From the NCBI GenBank assembly GCA_019649035.1, contig BMAT01013304.1:107128-128860 (forward strand): a stretch of 21,733 nucleotides of DNA, in the 5' to 3' direction. The translations under genes were made by a program, and so were the position numbers. How positions within the stretch are numbered: position 1 is the first letter of the stretch; the number at the start of each line of letters is the position of its first letter. Source of the DNA: Elysia marginata (Eukaryota > Mollusca > Gastropoda > Plakobranchidae). Below are positions 10,401-18,334 of this stretch, one piece after another. The notes below the pieces were generated by a model that saw nothing but the letters and a program-made list of their open reading frames with translations, searched no databases and had not been told where the DNA came from.

Positions 10401-13400
10401 CTATCATTTTCCACCACCCTTTTGAAATTATTTGCATAAATGTCTGTGATGAACATCATCTGAACAATAATAATACAATACTTCAAAACAAGTTCCAAAA
10501 ACTTATCTCATGAAATGCTGTTTTTTTAATTTAATTTCCACATCTGCACTTAATTATGTGGTTCTTTAAATGCACCTAGTGGTGAAACTTACTGATTTTG
10601 TGCTTTATATCACTCTGAATTATGCGCTGTGGGAATAGAGCCATCATATTGCGCCTTATATATGGTCTACATGAACATCATTATTAATTTAGAACATGAT
10701 TATAAAATGAGTGAATTAAGTAAAACATTACGTTTTGACCTATAAAGTTCAAACATGGTTATGAAATATGGCAATGAAACGATTTTAAACTATTTTTAGA
10801 ATATATTTTATGCAGCTACTCCAGATGAGCTGATTTTGCAGTTTTCAAGCTCAAAGGTTTTGATATTTTAAATAATACACTTTTTGTGGATATCTTGAAA
10901 ACAGCGAAAATAAAAAGTATAAATTTTTTACACTTGAAAAAATTAGAATTAATAAAAAATTATAAGTTAGGTTCAGTTTTTGAAAATAAAAAGTTGAGTA
11001 CAATATATGAGTCTGATTTTGAGAGTGCCTATGCATTTTTTAATTTGTGTTGTTTATTGTTTATTATATATGTTTGAATAACTTTGATTTTCTTAAACAT
11101 CTAATCAACATGATTCTATAGCCCTGTCTTCTGAAGATACGGAGGAACAGCAAGCAGAAAGCACTTTGGACATAGAAGTGAATGGCTGGGCTGATCTAGA
11201 TATGTTCCATCAAAGCAGGAAGAGCCTATTCAGAAATGGTAAAGTTCCCCTTTACAATTCAGATCTCCACAGTTGCGCTTGAGGACCAAATACTTTTTTT
11301 TTATGTATCAGGATTAAAAATTGCACTGAAGTTTGGCTTAGATTTTATAGATAGAAAAAGTTGTGTTTAGAATAATTCTAAGCAAGTCGGAGAAAGATAT
11401 CTCTCTAAAACGCTGTGGCTGCGCGACCTTTGAAGCCTCTGATGGTCTCTTTGTTTGTTTGGTTTTTTGTTGTTGTTCCATTTAGCTCTTTAAAGTCTTC
11501 TTGCTCCCTCTGTCCACTTTCTTCAGTCATGGAGAGATGCATATATTTGATACATCTTTAGTATACAATCTTTGGACAATACACAAAAAGACCTTTTAAT
11601 AAATGGTAAAGAATGCAAGATTTGTTTAAAAAATTTTTTTTTAAAGACTGAAAATTGAAGCCGCCACATTAATTTAAAAAAAAAATTCTGTTAACCTGAC
11701 TGATGAAAGACAAGTGTGTAAGGCACAACATATGTATATGACTTTGTCTCAAAAGCTCTATGTAGAAAATAAAAAGTCTACAACCTTTTACAAATGTCTG
11801 AAGTTAGATTTGGTCATTTTGTGATGTCTGTTAATCTAATATTTTTCATTAAACATGATGGACACTTTTAAGCTTGCCCAACCAATTTACTTGAATCTCT
11901 TTCTTTTTGAGTGTGTAGGGTTTTGAGCAATGAAAGACATGGAGCAAAGTAAGGCTGATGTCATCGATTTGTACATGATCATGTCCGTTCCACATTCACA
12001 AATTGTCATGTCCGTTGGACTATAACTAGTCAATATCAGTGACAAGGGAGTGGTTTTTTTTTTCAAATCAAATTTATCAAGGGATAGAAGCTATGCTTTT
12101 TTTTAAAGAAAGAAAAAGTCTGCGATAAAAAATATAGTAAGTCTCTATGTTACAGCATGTTTTACCTTTATATGACTGTTAGTATATTGATCATTCCGTT
12201 AAGTCAGACTCAGACCATTGTAAATGAAAATTCAAAGTTGTCAATGATTTTGATTTGACATGAAATGGTAGTTGTTTCCCAAAGGAATGCAGGCTGTTAG
12301 GAAAAGGTTGAAGTTTAATGACATGATGATTAGTTAAATCTAGATATGTACGCACATGATTGATGACACAAAATATGGGACTCATTGCATTTGCATCCAT
12401 AAACGCAGGAGGTTGTACAATATATTGAAAGGGTTCAACAGCTGTTTAAAATTATACAAGAATTCTGGCTAATATCGTAGCTAAAATGTACAAAAAGAGT
12501 GTAAATTATGTGTTAAATGTAGTGCTGGCATTATCTTCTTGGCAGTATATATACTTCATTGGAAGCATCTTGGACATCGTTTGCAACTAAATTTAGCACC
12601 TCAAAAACAATTTGGATTTTGGATTTCTGTGCACCTCAACTTTTAAGATTGACTCTTATGTATATATTATGTTTCCATCCATATCATGATTCATCCAAAA
12701 ATGAAGGTTGCTACTTAAAAATAGCCTTTGTGTTCATTTTTTAAAAGAATTCTGTTATCTTGCCATGTCCTTTATCATCATGGTAAACTTTAGCGCTAAA
12801 GAATTACAGCACATGCTTCCACCCTTGTTTCTTAGAGGGATGTCTCAAAATTGATGAAAATGACTCTTTTTAGGTACCTTAAACGGTATTGATTTAATGA
12901 CTTGTGATGTTAGCAAATGATCAGACTTCATTCCTATAGGCCTGCAATATCTTTATTATTTCACTCTTGATGTAAATTTGAAAGATTCTAATGGTAGCCT
13001 AAACTTTACAAGTTTTTGAGATGTAATTTGGGATAATCAGAATTTTAATATTTAACTAAACATTACATTTGATGTAGGATGCTTAAGATATAAGACATTC
13101 TGTATTCACCTAAACGTTATTATATTTCTTTTAGGCAGACCTATTCACCTGAGAGATGATGATTTTGAAGATGATCTACCCAGCCTCACCAATACTCCAG
13201 AGCTGAGGCCTTTGCAGCCATTGAGTCCATTGCAACAGCCTCAGAAACATCAGCAGATGCAGGGTTCAGTGAAAGCCAGGGATGATGCCGATTGTCAGTG
13301 GATAACCACAAATTCAAGGTTCCCTTTAACGAGTCTCTCTTCCCAATCTCACCATAAATCCCTGTGAATGTATTGTTGAATGTGAAACAAATGGGAAAAA

Positions 13401-16400
13401 CAGTGGTAATCTCATAGTTCAAACATCTTGGGAATGAACAAAAACTTTTACAAAATGCATTTAAGCTATACAAGAAATCAGGTTTCTTTTACTCAGGCAA
13501 TTTTACAAATTTATTATGCTTACAATTACTTGAACTTCATTTATTAATAGAATCCACCTCTCAAACCTGTCCCTTGCATGTACACTCAAACTCCACTGAA
13601 CTCAAGATCGCCTTGCTTGATATTTTTTTCTTGGCCCCTCTCCCTTCAAATACAAAAAAATATAAGCACTTCCTTATAAGTCGATCTTGTAGGAGCCAAA
13701 GTAGATTGTGTCTACTCCTGTATCTATTTGTAAGCTTATACCATCTATAAAACAATATGAATGATGGTTGTGAATGAAGAGAGGAAGGAAAGGGTGAGGC
13801 GGGTCTTGTAAAGTGCCTAGATAAGAGTGCCATCAAAGCAGAGGTGTTTTTTAATTTTTTCCGATTACTGTCTATTCATATTGCTGGAACATGTCTACAG
13901 TGGGATTTTTTTTTAAACCAAAAATCCTGCTTTACACATGCACTTCTGTAATGATTTTAAAGGCAGTATTGCTATCATTTGAGAAGATTGCAAGTTCACA
14001 AAACTTTGAAGAAGCGTTTAACAATGTAAAATATTTGCTCTCTATAATTGCAGTGACGAAGAGCTGTGTTATTTAGTTGATGGTGGGACCTGTCCTCCCG
14101 GTGGATCAAGTTATTCCCAGTCAACCAACATAGCCAACGTAGACATGTCAGGTTATGGTCGCATTCAGGATCATACATCAGACCATGTAGATTTACATGT
14201 AATGAGTGAACAAGACAATCTCCTTAGATCCTCATCAAAAGTTTTGAATTGCATTCCAAGAGCCACAAGAAGTATGTCAGCCTCAGATGATCAAAACAAA
14301 AATTTTGTTTTTAACGGATCATACCAAACACCTAAAGCTCATCAAGAAATGCAGAGAGTACTTGTTGCAGAGGATGGTATACCAGAAGTCAAACATAATT
14401 TGCCAACCTCTGTGGGATCTGAGTTCCGGGCTATCTCTAATTTAAAAGACCAGATTTTGTCAAAATCTGTACACTCATCCACAAAACCAAACATGTCCTC
14501 CGTGCATGATAGCATTGATACGCTGCTTTCCGAGGTTATCTCTCTAACAGACTCTGATCCATTGCACTCTGCATCCGTTAGCTCTCACACCCAGGAAGGC
14601 AAACATCTTCAAAATGAACTTTATGGAGATGCCTGTGAAGAAGCTTTTCAGCACATAAATTCTGTAAATTTGTATGAAGAAAATGTTTCACAGCCTTATA
14701 TTGGTCAGCGTAATGCAGAAATAACAGACAACTTCAATACTGACAGTAATTTTCACTCCAAGGCTTCAGACATTCCGAGCAAAAGCAGTGCAAGTTCTAA
14801 GCAAGCAGGCCCCTGTCAAGATCAAAAACAAAATGTGAAAACTAAGTCTCCACACTCATCCCATCGCTATGGACATGTTTTGGCTTGGAACAAGACAAAT
14901 GGCCGATTCGGCCAGCAGGTTTGTTAATAGCTCTAAGAAATTAGAAAAAATACAGGAGACAGCCACTGCACAATCAGTAATGGTTTAAAGAAGTGTATTG
15001 GTGACATGGTATAACTGTATAAGCTATGACTCCTTTAATGGCAAGGGGGTGAATGCCCAAGCTTCTGTAAATAGAGGACTAGAATCAAGGCAAGTATTTT
15101 TTGGGTCATTTTCACTTAAATCCACCACTATTTACTTACTGGTACCGTAAGTCTTTAAATTATTACTAAGGAAATATAAGTTATGGTACATTCTTGATAT
15201 AGGTATTGTGGTTGCCACTACTTTGTATTGATTCAAATTTAGAATTCTCCATAAAAATATCATGCTGATTTTGTAAGACAGCCAGCCATTAGATTGTTTG
15301 TATTTGTTTATTTATAATAATAATAATAATAACAATAATAATGTAGATTATTTATAAAGCGCTTTCCCCAAAAACATTTAGCTCAAAGCGCTATTACATA
15401 TTAAAAACTCATTCATACATTACCACTATGGTAAAGAAAGTGTAACATAAAAATAATAAGTACATTATTTGCACACGCACACATGCATGATCTAGGACAT
15501 TTACCCTATTCCCATACAGCCTATTGAAGAAACATGTGCGTTTTTAATTGGGTCTATTCTCTTTGTTTCCAAAGCATTTTTCTTCAATTTTTTTCTTTTG
15601 TGGTGTAGAGCACCCACGTCTTAAAGAAACATCGTCATGAATACCGAAAATTTTTTGCTTACAAAGCTAGCTATCCTGCAACCATAAACTTGAAAAAAGT
15701 GTAAATCCTTATTTGTTTAAACTCTAACAATGGCTACCATACCTTTTTCTGTATTTTAGTCCTCAAGTGATCTGGGAGATGGAGGGAATAAGTCAAAGAA
15801 TCCTGCTTTCAACTTCTTTAGGAATGTTGAAAGGTAATGTGATTTTTAGAGTTATTATTACAATCATGTGTACAACATAACCATTTTCTTTACAGCAACG
15901 GTACTTACCCTATAACCAAGTTGTAGATGGCCTTAAAAATAGAACAGCAGGTGAATTTGTGTGTTTGATTGGCTTTCTTTAATCTCTTAAGAGTTTGAAA
16001 AACTTTTTTTTTCTCTCCTTAACTAGAAACTGCAAGTTTAAAATTATCTGTACATTCAACATTGAATAAGATTTTTCTTAAACAATCTTTTACAGCTTTA
16101 AGTTTGTCTGTTTTTAAACGTTTTAATAAATATGAAATAAGGAAATCAGTTAACTTTCAAATCTGGCATAAAGATGAAATCTGCATGAAATAAAAAAAAC
16201 TTGTTAGAAAGCTAATTATATTGTCCCTGTGATGGGCAGTACGTAAGTGAGGCGTTGGAGATGGTTAGAATATAAGAAAGCTTTTTGTTTTGTTTTAGGG
16301 ATTTGGTCTGCATTTTAGTTGGCTTTTATGTACTTTGGGCTCTGTTGACAAAAGCATGAATGAAATTTAGTTTGGCAAATACCTTTTGAGTCTAAATGTA

Positions 16401-16813
16401 GGATGGTTTAGAACTTAAATTTACGTTTTAGTGGTTAAAAGGACTTCTTAATGTTTTTTTTTTATTTTAACTCTCACTAAGACTGGCCAATGAGAGACTT
16501 CGACATGTTCTTTAAAAATTTAATAGACATATAGATAGCCCTTTAGGTGTAAAACTGTCAGACAAAATCAGATACTTTCAACTGACTGATCAACTTTTTA
16601 AAAAAGAAATTTAAAACAAATTGATGTCGTCCATCTTTGTTCGGCTACTTTCAGTTTCACACTAATCAAAAATTATTGAAAGTATCTGCATATTTTTTGG
16701 TAGGTTCTTTGTTATTATTATATATATATACATTTGCTTACTTTTTCTCCCATAGAATGCCAATTGAAGAAGCAAGTGATATTTCAGCTGGTTTGTTTGA
16801 CGGAATATTTTGA
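1344..16813 (+). CDS. HFM1: HFM1/MER3-like meiotic DNA helicase, C-terminal part (12 exons, 5' end outside window)
   Basis: Twelve exons with GT-AG borders and matching phases join into 869 codons plus TGA: 1344..1427, 3029..3186, 3760..3863, 4953..5035, 6203..6257, 7924..8168, 9639..10221, 11122..11238, 13135..13318, 14054..14918, 15760..15833, 16756..16813. HFM1 is a 3'-5' DNA helicase of the ZMM crossover pathway. It acts in the meiotic nucleus, where it unwinds and stabilises recombination intermediates. Recognition rests on RHPPFGNQ, LIIGDADN, GLDIQ, the cysteine pattern CNHKC..TCGHKCCK, and the terminal GLFDGIF, all close to vertebrate HFM1 as I remember it. The window carries only the end of the Sec63 module, the zinc-binding segment and the tail; the helicase motifs lie upstream. 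The post-Sec63 tail looks about twice as long as in vertebrates. Exon borders are predicted by eye; the weakest are the ends of exons 7 and 9. Confidence 0.88.
1700..2617 (+). mobile_element. 5'-truncated L2/CR1-like LINE: reverse-transcriptase C-terminal part, 3' UTR and TTA tail
   Basis: An uninterrupted frame from about 1700 to the TAA ending 2347 gives IKNLGVFMNSNL, LVFSRLDYCSSLLAG, IQNNSARLIL, LLKELHWLPIASRISYK, YVPARTLRSSS, GQRAFFYQGAEIWNNLP and FKSNLKTHLF. This is the C-terminal part of L2/CR1-type reverse transcriptases. The 3' UTR ends GTAAAGCGCTTTGAG..GGCGCTATAAAAATAAA and (TTA)n, the usual L2-type 3' end. The 5' truncation is typical of aborted target-primed reverse transcription. 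The retained ~215 codons have no stop, suggesting a fairly young insertion, unlike the wrecked copy at 1..775. It sits in the HFM1 intron between exons a and b, in the sense orientation. Confidence 0.85.
2599..2617 (+). repeat. TTA microsatellite tail of the LINE
   Basis: TTATTATTATTATTATTATAA directly after the AAAATAAAC end of the LINE 3' UTR; this is the 3' terminal simple repeat that L2/CR1-like elements carry instead of poly(A). Confidence 0.75.
2621..2700 (+). repeat. Dispersed repeat family A, copy 2
   Basis: TGTCTTACTATTAGTGCAAT, GAGTTGGATGTCGCAATTTT and CACATTAAAACGCATTGAAA align with copies 1, 3 and 4. It begins immediately after the LINE tail, so the LINE may have inserted at or in this repeat. 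Confidence 0.55.
3029..3186 (+). CDS. HFM1: HFM1 exon b: Sec63 Ig-like part, first strands
   Basis: Window residues 29-81. The acceptor is TACTGTCTTCAG and the donor TTTT|GTAAGT, leaving phase 2. It encodes VLVLNVDLLNR and SILIIGDADNTIVFK, the most recognisable part of the HFM1 Sec63 C-terminal beta-sandwich. The open frame runs upstream into the intron to an ATG at 2975, but the residues before 3029 have no similarity to HFM1 and the acceptor is good, so they are intronic. Confidence 0.88.
3187..3759 (+). other. HFM1 intron b-c
   Basis: AT-rich intron with T-runs. No transposable element, exon or RNA gene recognised. Confidence 0.6.
3760..3863 (+). CDS. HFM1: HFM1 exon c: Sec63 Ig-like part, middle
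   Basis: The exon enters in phase 2 after TTTGTCAG and leaves in phase 1 before GTTAGT. It encodes DAAIFRDGMLSRSVEVNRAS followed by LSISLLSLDT, aligning with the HFM1 segment that follows LIIGDADN and precedes GLDIQ. Confidence 0.85.
3864..4952 (+). other. HFM1 intron c-d
   Basis: AT-rich intron containing dispersed repeat A copy 3 (4072..4137) and a local GC-rich spot with the 12-bp palindrome GCCCTGCAGGGC (4524..4535). Nothing else recognised. Confidence 0.6.
4072..4137 (+). repeat. Dispersed repeat family A, copy 3
   Basis: TCTTGCAACCAGTTCAAATG then ATTTGTATGTTGCACATTTG and GGCATTGATATTTTGAAC, aligning with the other three copies with small indels. Confidence 0.5.
4953..5035 (+). CDS. 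HFM1: HFM1 exon d: last strands of Sec63 Ig-like part
   Basis: The acceptor is CATTTTTTCCAG and the donor GAG|GTTAGT. The peptide VGLDIQTEYEPVYQEGW continues into YKRSSTSE. The GLDIQ block is conserved in HFM1 and closes the Sec63 module. The exon leaves in phase 0. Confidence 0.86.
5452..5541 (+). repeat. Dispersed repeat family B, uninterrupted copy
   Basis: GGAAGCTTAGAAAAATG then AAGCTTTTCAAAGTGAAAAC, TGCAACATCAAACTCATTCA and TCTAGGATGCTAGACAT. The first half matches 8534..8584 and the second half matches 8853..8893, where the two halves are separated. Confidence 0.5.
5731..5900. mobile_element. MITE-like element with TA ends (pogo/Tigger-like)
   Basis: The left end TATAGTAGAATCTAATTAAA and the reverse complement of the right end, TACAGTGGTATCTGGATAAA, agree at most positions and both begin with TA. 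The length is 170 bp. Inside, repeated AAAGTCAAC words are typical of short pogo/Tigger-type derivatives. It has no coding capacity. The superfamily assignment is inferred from TA duplication and end sequence only. Confidence 0.5.
6203..6257 (+). CDS. HFM1: HFM1 exon e: short basic linker
   Basis: This 55-nt exon has acceptor CTTTTGCTCAG and donor GTAAGA. It encodes DQTPASKLKKVMDKAKADS in phase 0 and leaves in phase 1. It has no clear homology beyond its position between the Sec63 module and the zinc-binding segment. It is supported by good splice signals and by phase continuity on both sides. Confidence 0.7.
6570..6874 (+). repeat. Minisatellite, about 11 copies of a 28-bp unit
   Basis: The unit is TTTTTCAATATATTTTCTTG + ACTGAGTG. 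Copies vary by substitutions (ATA/AGA/GTA, GTG/GCG/GCA), by one T, and by small deletions in copies 4 and 5. The array ends in AACACTCAGTC (6864..6874), the exact reverse complement of GACTGAGTGTT from the unit. Confidence 0.9.
7703..7806 (+). pseudogene. Decayed partial duplicate of the HFM1 zinc-finger exon start
   Basis: This stretch aligns without large gaps to 7869..7975, which spans the branch/acceptor region and first codons of exon f, at an offset of 166-167 bp. Matching words are CTCATCCAACAATACCCATG versus CTCATTCAACAATCCCCATG. The duplicated coding part reads ISATSSSMLSKSCC against the real ISATPSSVLSKSSC. The acceptor CTGCAG is replaced by TTCCAA, so the duplicate has no AG to splice to. 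Confidence 0.7.
7924..8168 (+). CDS. HFM1: HFM1 exon f: cysteine-rich zinc-binding segment
   Basis: The acceptor is TTCCCTGCAG and the donor CCA|GTAAGT. Window residues are about 162-243. At 7962..8009 it encodes C-x3-C-x5-C-x3-C-C (CNHKCINKLTCGHKCC), the small putative zinc-binding motif that follows the Sec63 module in animal HFM1. Downstream is a Ser/Lys-rich stretch ending EMKDVLGIFG at 8121..8150. A decayed duplicate of this exon's first 40-50 nt lies upstream, near 7757..7806. Confidence 0.87.
7962..8009 (+). other. Putative zinc-binding cysteine cluster of HFM1
   Basis: Five cysteines in the pattern C-x3-C-x5-C-x3-C-C with two interspersed histidines (CNHKC, CGHKCC). Vertebrate HFM1 has a near-identical spacing at the same position after the Sec63 domain. 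The zinc ligation itself is inferred. Confidence 0.7.
8534..8893 (+). repeat. Dispersed repeat family B, copy split by about 265 bp
   Basis: Its halves 8534..8584 (GAAGCTTAGAAAAATG, AAAAGCTTTTGAAGGTGGAA) and 8853..8893 (AACTGCAACACCCATCTCAT, TCACCCTGGACACTAGATAT) match the contiguous copy at 5452..5541. The intervening DNA is bounded by TTAAAC on both sides (8587..8592 and 8852..8857). Confidence 0.45.
9331..9357 (+). repeat. GA-rich microsatellite
   Basis: AAAGAGAGAGACAGAGAGAG and continuing GAGA, an imperfect (GA)n tract in the intron. Confidence 0.75.
9639..10221 (+). CDS. HFM1: HFM1 exon g: acidic disordered tail, part 1
   Basis: The acceptor is AATTTCAG. The peptide starts RLKMSKQMAAPQEQ. 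It is Ser/Asn/Gln-rich, with an acidic cluster LDEFEDNDLSDVIILDDDM (9746..9802) that includes a SUMO-interaction-like VIIL-DDD. Two donors are possible and both leave phase 1: GAG|GTATGT after 10167 and AGG|GTCAGT after 10221. I chose the longer exon because the extra 54 nt have about 41% GC and read as polar protein (WEKEDHLWRQQELESK). The shorter one has the stronger donor. The frame stays open only to 10229. Confidence 0.75.
10222..11121 (+). other. HFM1 intron g-h
   Basis: Very AT-rich intron of about 900 bp. No repeat family, exon or RNA gene recognised. Confidence 0.6.
11122..11238 (+). CDS. HFM1: HFM1 exon h: acidic tail, part 2
   Basis: The acceptor is GATTCTATAG and the donor GTAAAG. 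Only one frame is open across it, requiring phase 1 from the preceding exon, as found. It encodes LSSEDTEEQQAESTLD and then NGWADLDMFHQSRKSLF. The composition is acidic and polar, with no domain recognised. Confidence 0.75.
11239..13134 (+). other. HFM1 intron h-i (largest intron seen)
   Basis: About 1.9 kb of AT-rich DNA. A 69-codon minus-strand open frame at 12191..12400 has no recognisable domain and looks like chance. No transposable element ends identified. Confidence 0.55.
13135..13318 (+). CDS. HFM1: HFM1 exon i: acidic/proline-glutamine tail, part 3
   Basis: The acceptor is TTTCTTTTAG. The peptide GRPIHLRDDDFEDDLPSL is followed by a Pro/Gln-rich run. The DDDFEDD block resembles the acidic DDFDDE stretch of vertebrate HFM1. 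The next exon needs an entry in phase 2. Before the in-frame stop near 13367 only two GT sites give phase 2: AAG|GTTCCC (end 13318, chosen) and TCA|GTGGAT (end 13296). Both are weak, so the 3' border is uncertain. Confidence 0.62.
13319..14053 (+). other. HFM1 intron i-j
   Basis: AT-rich intron. A 91-codon minus-strand frame (13561..13836) has no recognisable similarity. Nothing else is supported. Confidence 0.5.
14054..14918 (+). CDS. HFM1: HFM1 exon j: long serine-rich disordered tail
   Basis: An 865-nt exon with acceptor TATAATTGCAG and donor CAG|GTTTGT, encoding 288 residues in one open frame. It begins DEELCYLVDGGTCPPGG and ends NKTNGRFGQQ. It is rich in Ser, Asn, His and Asp. Around 14532..14558 lies EVISLTDSD, a SUMO-interaction-like motif. 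No folded domain is recognised. It is far longer than the other exons seen here. Confidence 0.8.
14919..15759 (+). other. HFM1 intron j-k
   Basis: Contains the antisense L2-type tail at 15313..15420. The remainder is unremarkable AT-rich intron. Confidence 0.6.
15313..15420 (-). mobile_element. L2-type LINE/SINE 3' tail, minus strand
   Basis: On the minus strand it reads GTAATAGCGCTTTGAGCTAA, then GGGGAAAGCGCTTTATAAAT and (TTA)n. This has the same architecture as the 3' end of the LINE at 1700..2617 (GCGCTTTGAGC..GGCGCTATAAAAATAAA + TTA) but a different subfamily sequence. No coding part is recognised on its 5' side, so it may be a heavily truncated LINE or a SINE sharing the tail. Confidence 0.65.
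15760..15833 (+). CDS. HFM1: HFM1 exon k: penultimate exon with FNFFRN block
   Basis: The acceptor is TGTATTTTAG and the donor AAAG|GTAATG. It encodes SSSDLGDGGNKSKNPAFNFF, then RNVE, leaving phase 2. The aromatic block FNFFRN corresponds to a VDFFIRN-like block near the end of vertebrate HFM1 (from memory), which supports the exon assignment. Confidence 0.8.
15834..16755 (+). other. HFM1 intron k-l
   Basis: AT-rich intron with a short (TA)n run before the last acceptor (about 16718..16730). No other content recognised. Confidence 0.6.
16756..16813 (+). CDS. HFM1: HFM1 terminal exon with GLFDGIF C-terminus
   Basis: The acceptor is TTTTCTCCCATAG. It completes the split Arg codon, then encodes MPIEEASDISAGLFDGIF and TGA at 16811..16813. 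The extreme C-terminus G-[LI]-F-D-G-I-F is shared with vertebrate HFM1, which fixes both the gene identity and the end of the coding region. Confidence 0.86.
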
Positions 16814-18098
16814 TCGCAATTTATTTTGTTGTTTTTTTTTTTTTTGCCAAATATAGTTTTTCTTTGTGCAAATAATTCATTTGACTAATTCTAAACAGTG
16901 TTGTTGAAGAGAGTTACTGAAATACATTTATTCTTTGTTTGAACATGGGTATCTTTTGTTGATTTTTGTATTGTTTTGTTGTTGTATTTGTTTTGGTTTT
17001 TTTTGCAAATTAAAAAAAAAGTACAAAAACTGCCACAGACTTTTTCGTCTTCCCCTCTTACAAACAAATAGTTTGTTGTATTTAGATATAAAGGGTTTTG
17101 GGACAACACAAAAGTTAAAAATTTCTAAGAGAAATCAATGAACATTTTTAGTAGTTTACCAAATCTTGAAATGGACATGTCTCATTTCTTTGCATCTTCA
17201 CTGCCACATTTGACTTTGTAGACCCCAAGCTTATTAACATAACACAAAGTTTAGTCTTTAAGTCAACATTATGCTAACTTATAGCGCATGTATGACCATA
17301 GTCTCAAATTGTGACCTGCTCAGCTCAGGTGAAGAAAGTCAAGACCTTAACCCAGTGCCATGTGCAGACCTATTTTGGGTGACTTGAAACAATAAGTAGG
17401 CCAATCCATAAACAATATAGACACACTGGTTTGTAAGTTATCCGTTAGAGCTTTTGTCCACTGAGACAGAAATGAACTGACCCGACTTAACCTTACACTA
17501 ATAGTTGGGTCACTTCCATTGCATGTTTCCTTTAACAAGGCCAACTCTAAAGTTAAAGCAAAGCTTTCAAGATCTAGCAGTAGAAAAAGACCTTGATTTA
17601 GTAATAAAAAAAAAAAAATCAAATCTTTATTTGTCATCAAATCTACTCGATTACGCATAGATTTAGTTAAAATTAGGGCGCGGATCACATAGTTTCGTAT
17701 AAAAAGATTTTAAAAAGTAATTTTTATTTGCTCATGGCAGGCTTGTGCTTGATGATTCATAAAAATGACCTGGCAAAATTAGCGCAAAACGCAAAGACCA
17801 TTTTCCCATGATTTTTTTGTTGCAAGTTCATGCTCTATATTTCTAGCCGACTCGGACTAATTTTGTTCAGTCCATTTCTGGCTCAGTGGGAACAAGCCTT
17901 TAATCTACATGGTTTAGTTTTTGTTAGTGTGAGGACAAAGCAGAACTCTATAACATCATGACATGATGAGCCAGTCTCACCAAAATTAAACTAAAACACA
18001 GGGGGTCTACACTCTTCAGTGTAAGCTTCCAAAAGTTAAAGTGTGTCGTTCAAATATCTGAAAATCAATTTTTTTTCTAAAGTGCGAGGTTACTTTTT
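16814..18098 (+). other. HFM1 3' UTR and downstream intergenic DNA
   Basis: Begins with the 3' UTR (end unknown). A 113-codon minus-strand open frame at 17347..17688 is hydrophobic, has no recognised domain and is not accepted as a gene. CATCATG-A-CATGATG near 17956 is a small palindrome. No gene or RNA seen. Confidence 0.5.
17009..17014 (+). promoter_or_regulatory. Possible HFM1 polyadenylation signal (ATTAAA)
   Basis: ATTAAA followed by an A-run lies about 195 nt after the HFM1 stop. A canonical AATAAA occurs at 17603..17608, about 790 nt after the stop. In DNA this AT-rich neither is decisive. No transcript evidence is available. Confidence 0.25.
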
Positions 18099-18334
18099 TA
18101 CAACTGACTCCTTTTAGACTCTCTATGAAAATGAACAATTTTCATTTCCTGAGATTAATCATTGATGAAATTTGAAACATTTTTTGCAAATACTGTATTT
18201 AAATAATGGACTTTGAAGGAGAAAAAATTTCATGACACTGTCAAAATTTCCTGATTTACATTTCCATCATGGATCAGTCAAGCACATAATCTTAAAAATA
18301 CCCCCATTTGACAAAATTCATAGGGTCAACTGTA
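18099..18334. mobile_element. Possible MITE-like element with TA ends
   Basis: The left end TACAACTGACTCC and the reverse complement of the right end, TACAGTTGACCCT, are similar and TA-bounded, 236 bp apart. A second outward-type end (GAGTTGACTGTA) lies at 18432..18443, so element borders may be nested. The inverted repeat is short and imperfect. Confidence 0.3.

Noticed and set aside
12191-12400. 69-codon minus-strand frame in the largest intron
   Set aside because: Considered as a transposon fragment, but no conserved retroelement or transposase block could be recognised.
13186-13473. 95-codon minus-strand open frame overlapping HFM1 exon i
   Set aside because: The frame is antisense to a well-supported HFM1 exon and extends into its intron; it is a shadow of the real exon.
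13561-13836. 91-codon minus-strand frame inside an HFM1 intron
   Set aside because: No similarity recognised, no flanking splice signals examined that would join it to another exon, and its length is within chance.
17347-17688. 113-codon minus-strand open frame downstream of HFM1
   Set aside because: No recognisable domain, low-complexity hydrophobic runs derived from poly-A/T tracts, and no splice or promoter context supporting a gene.
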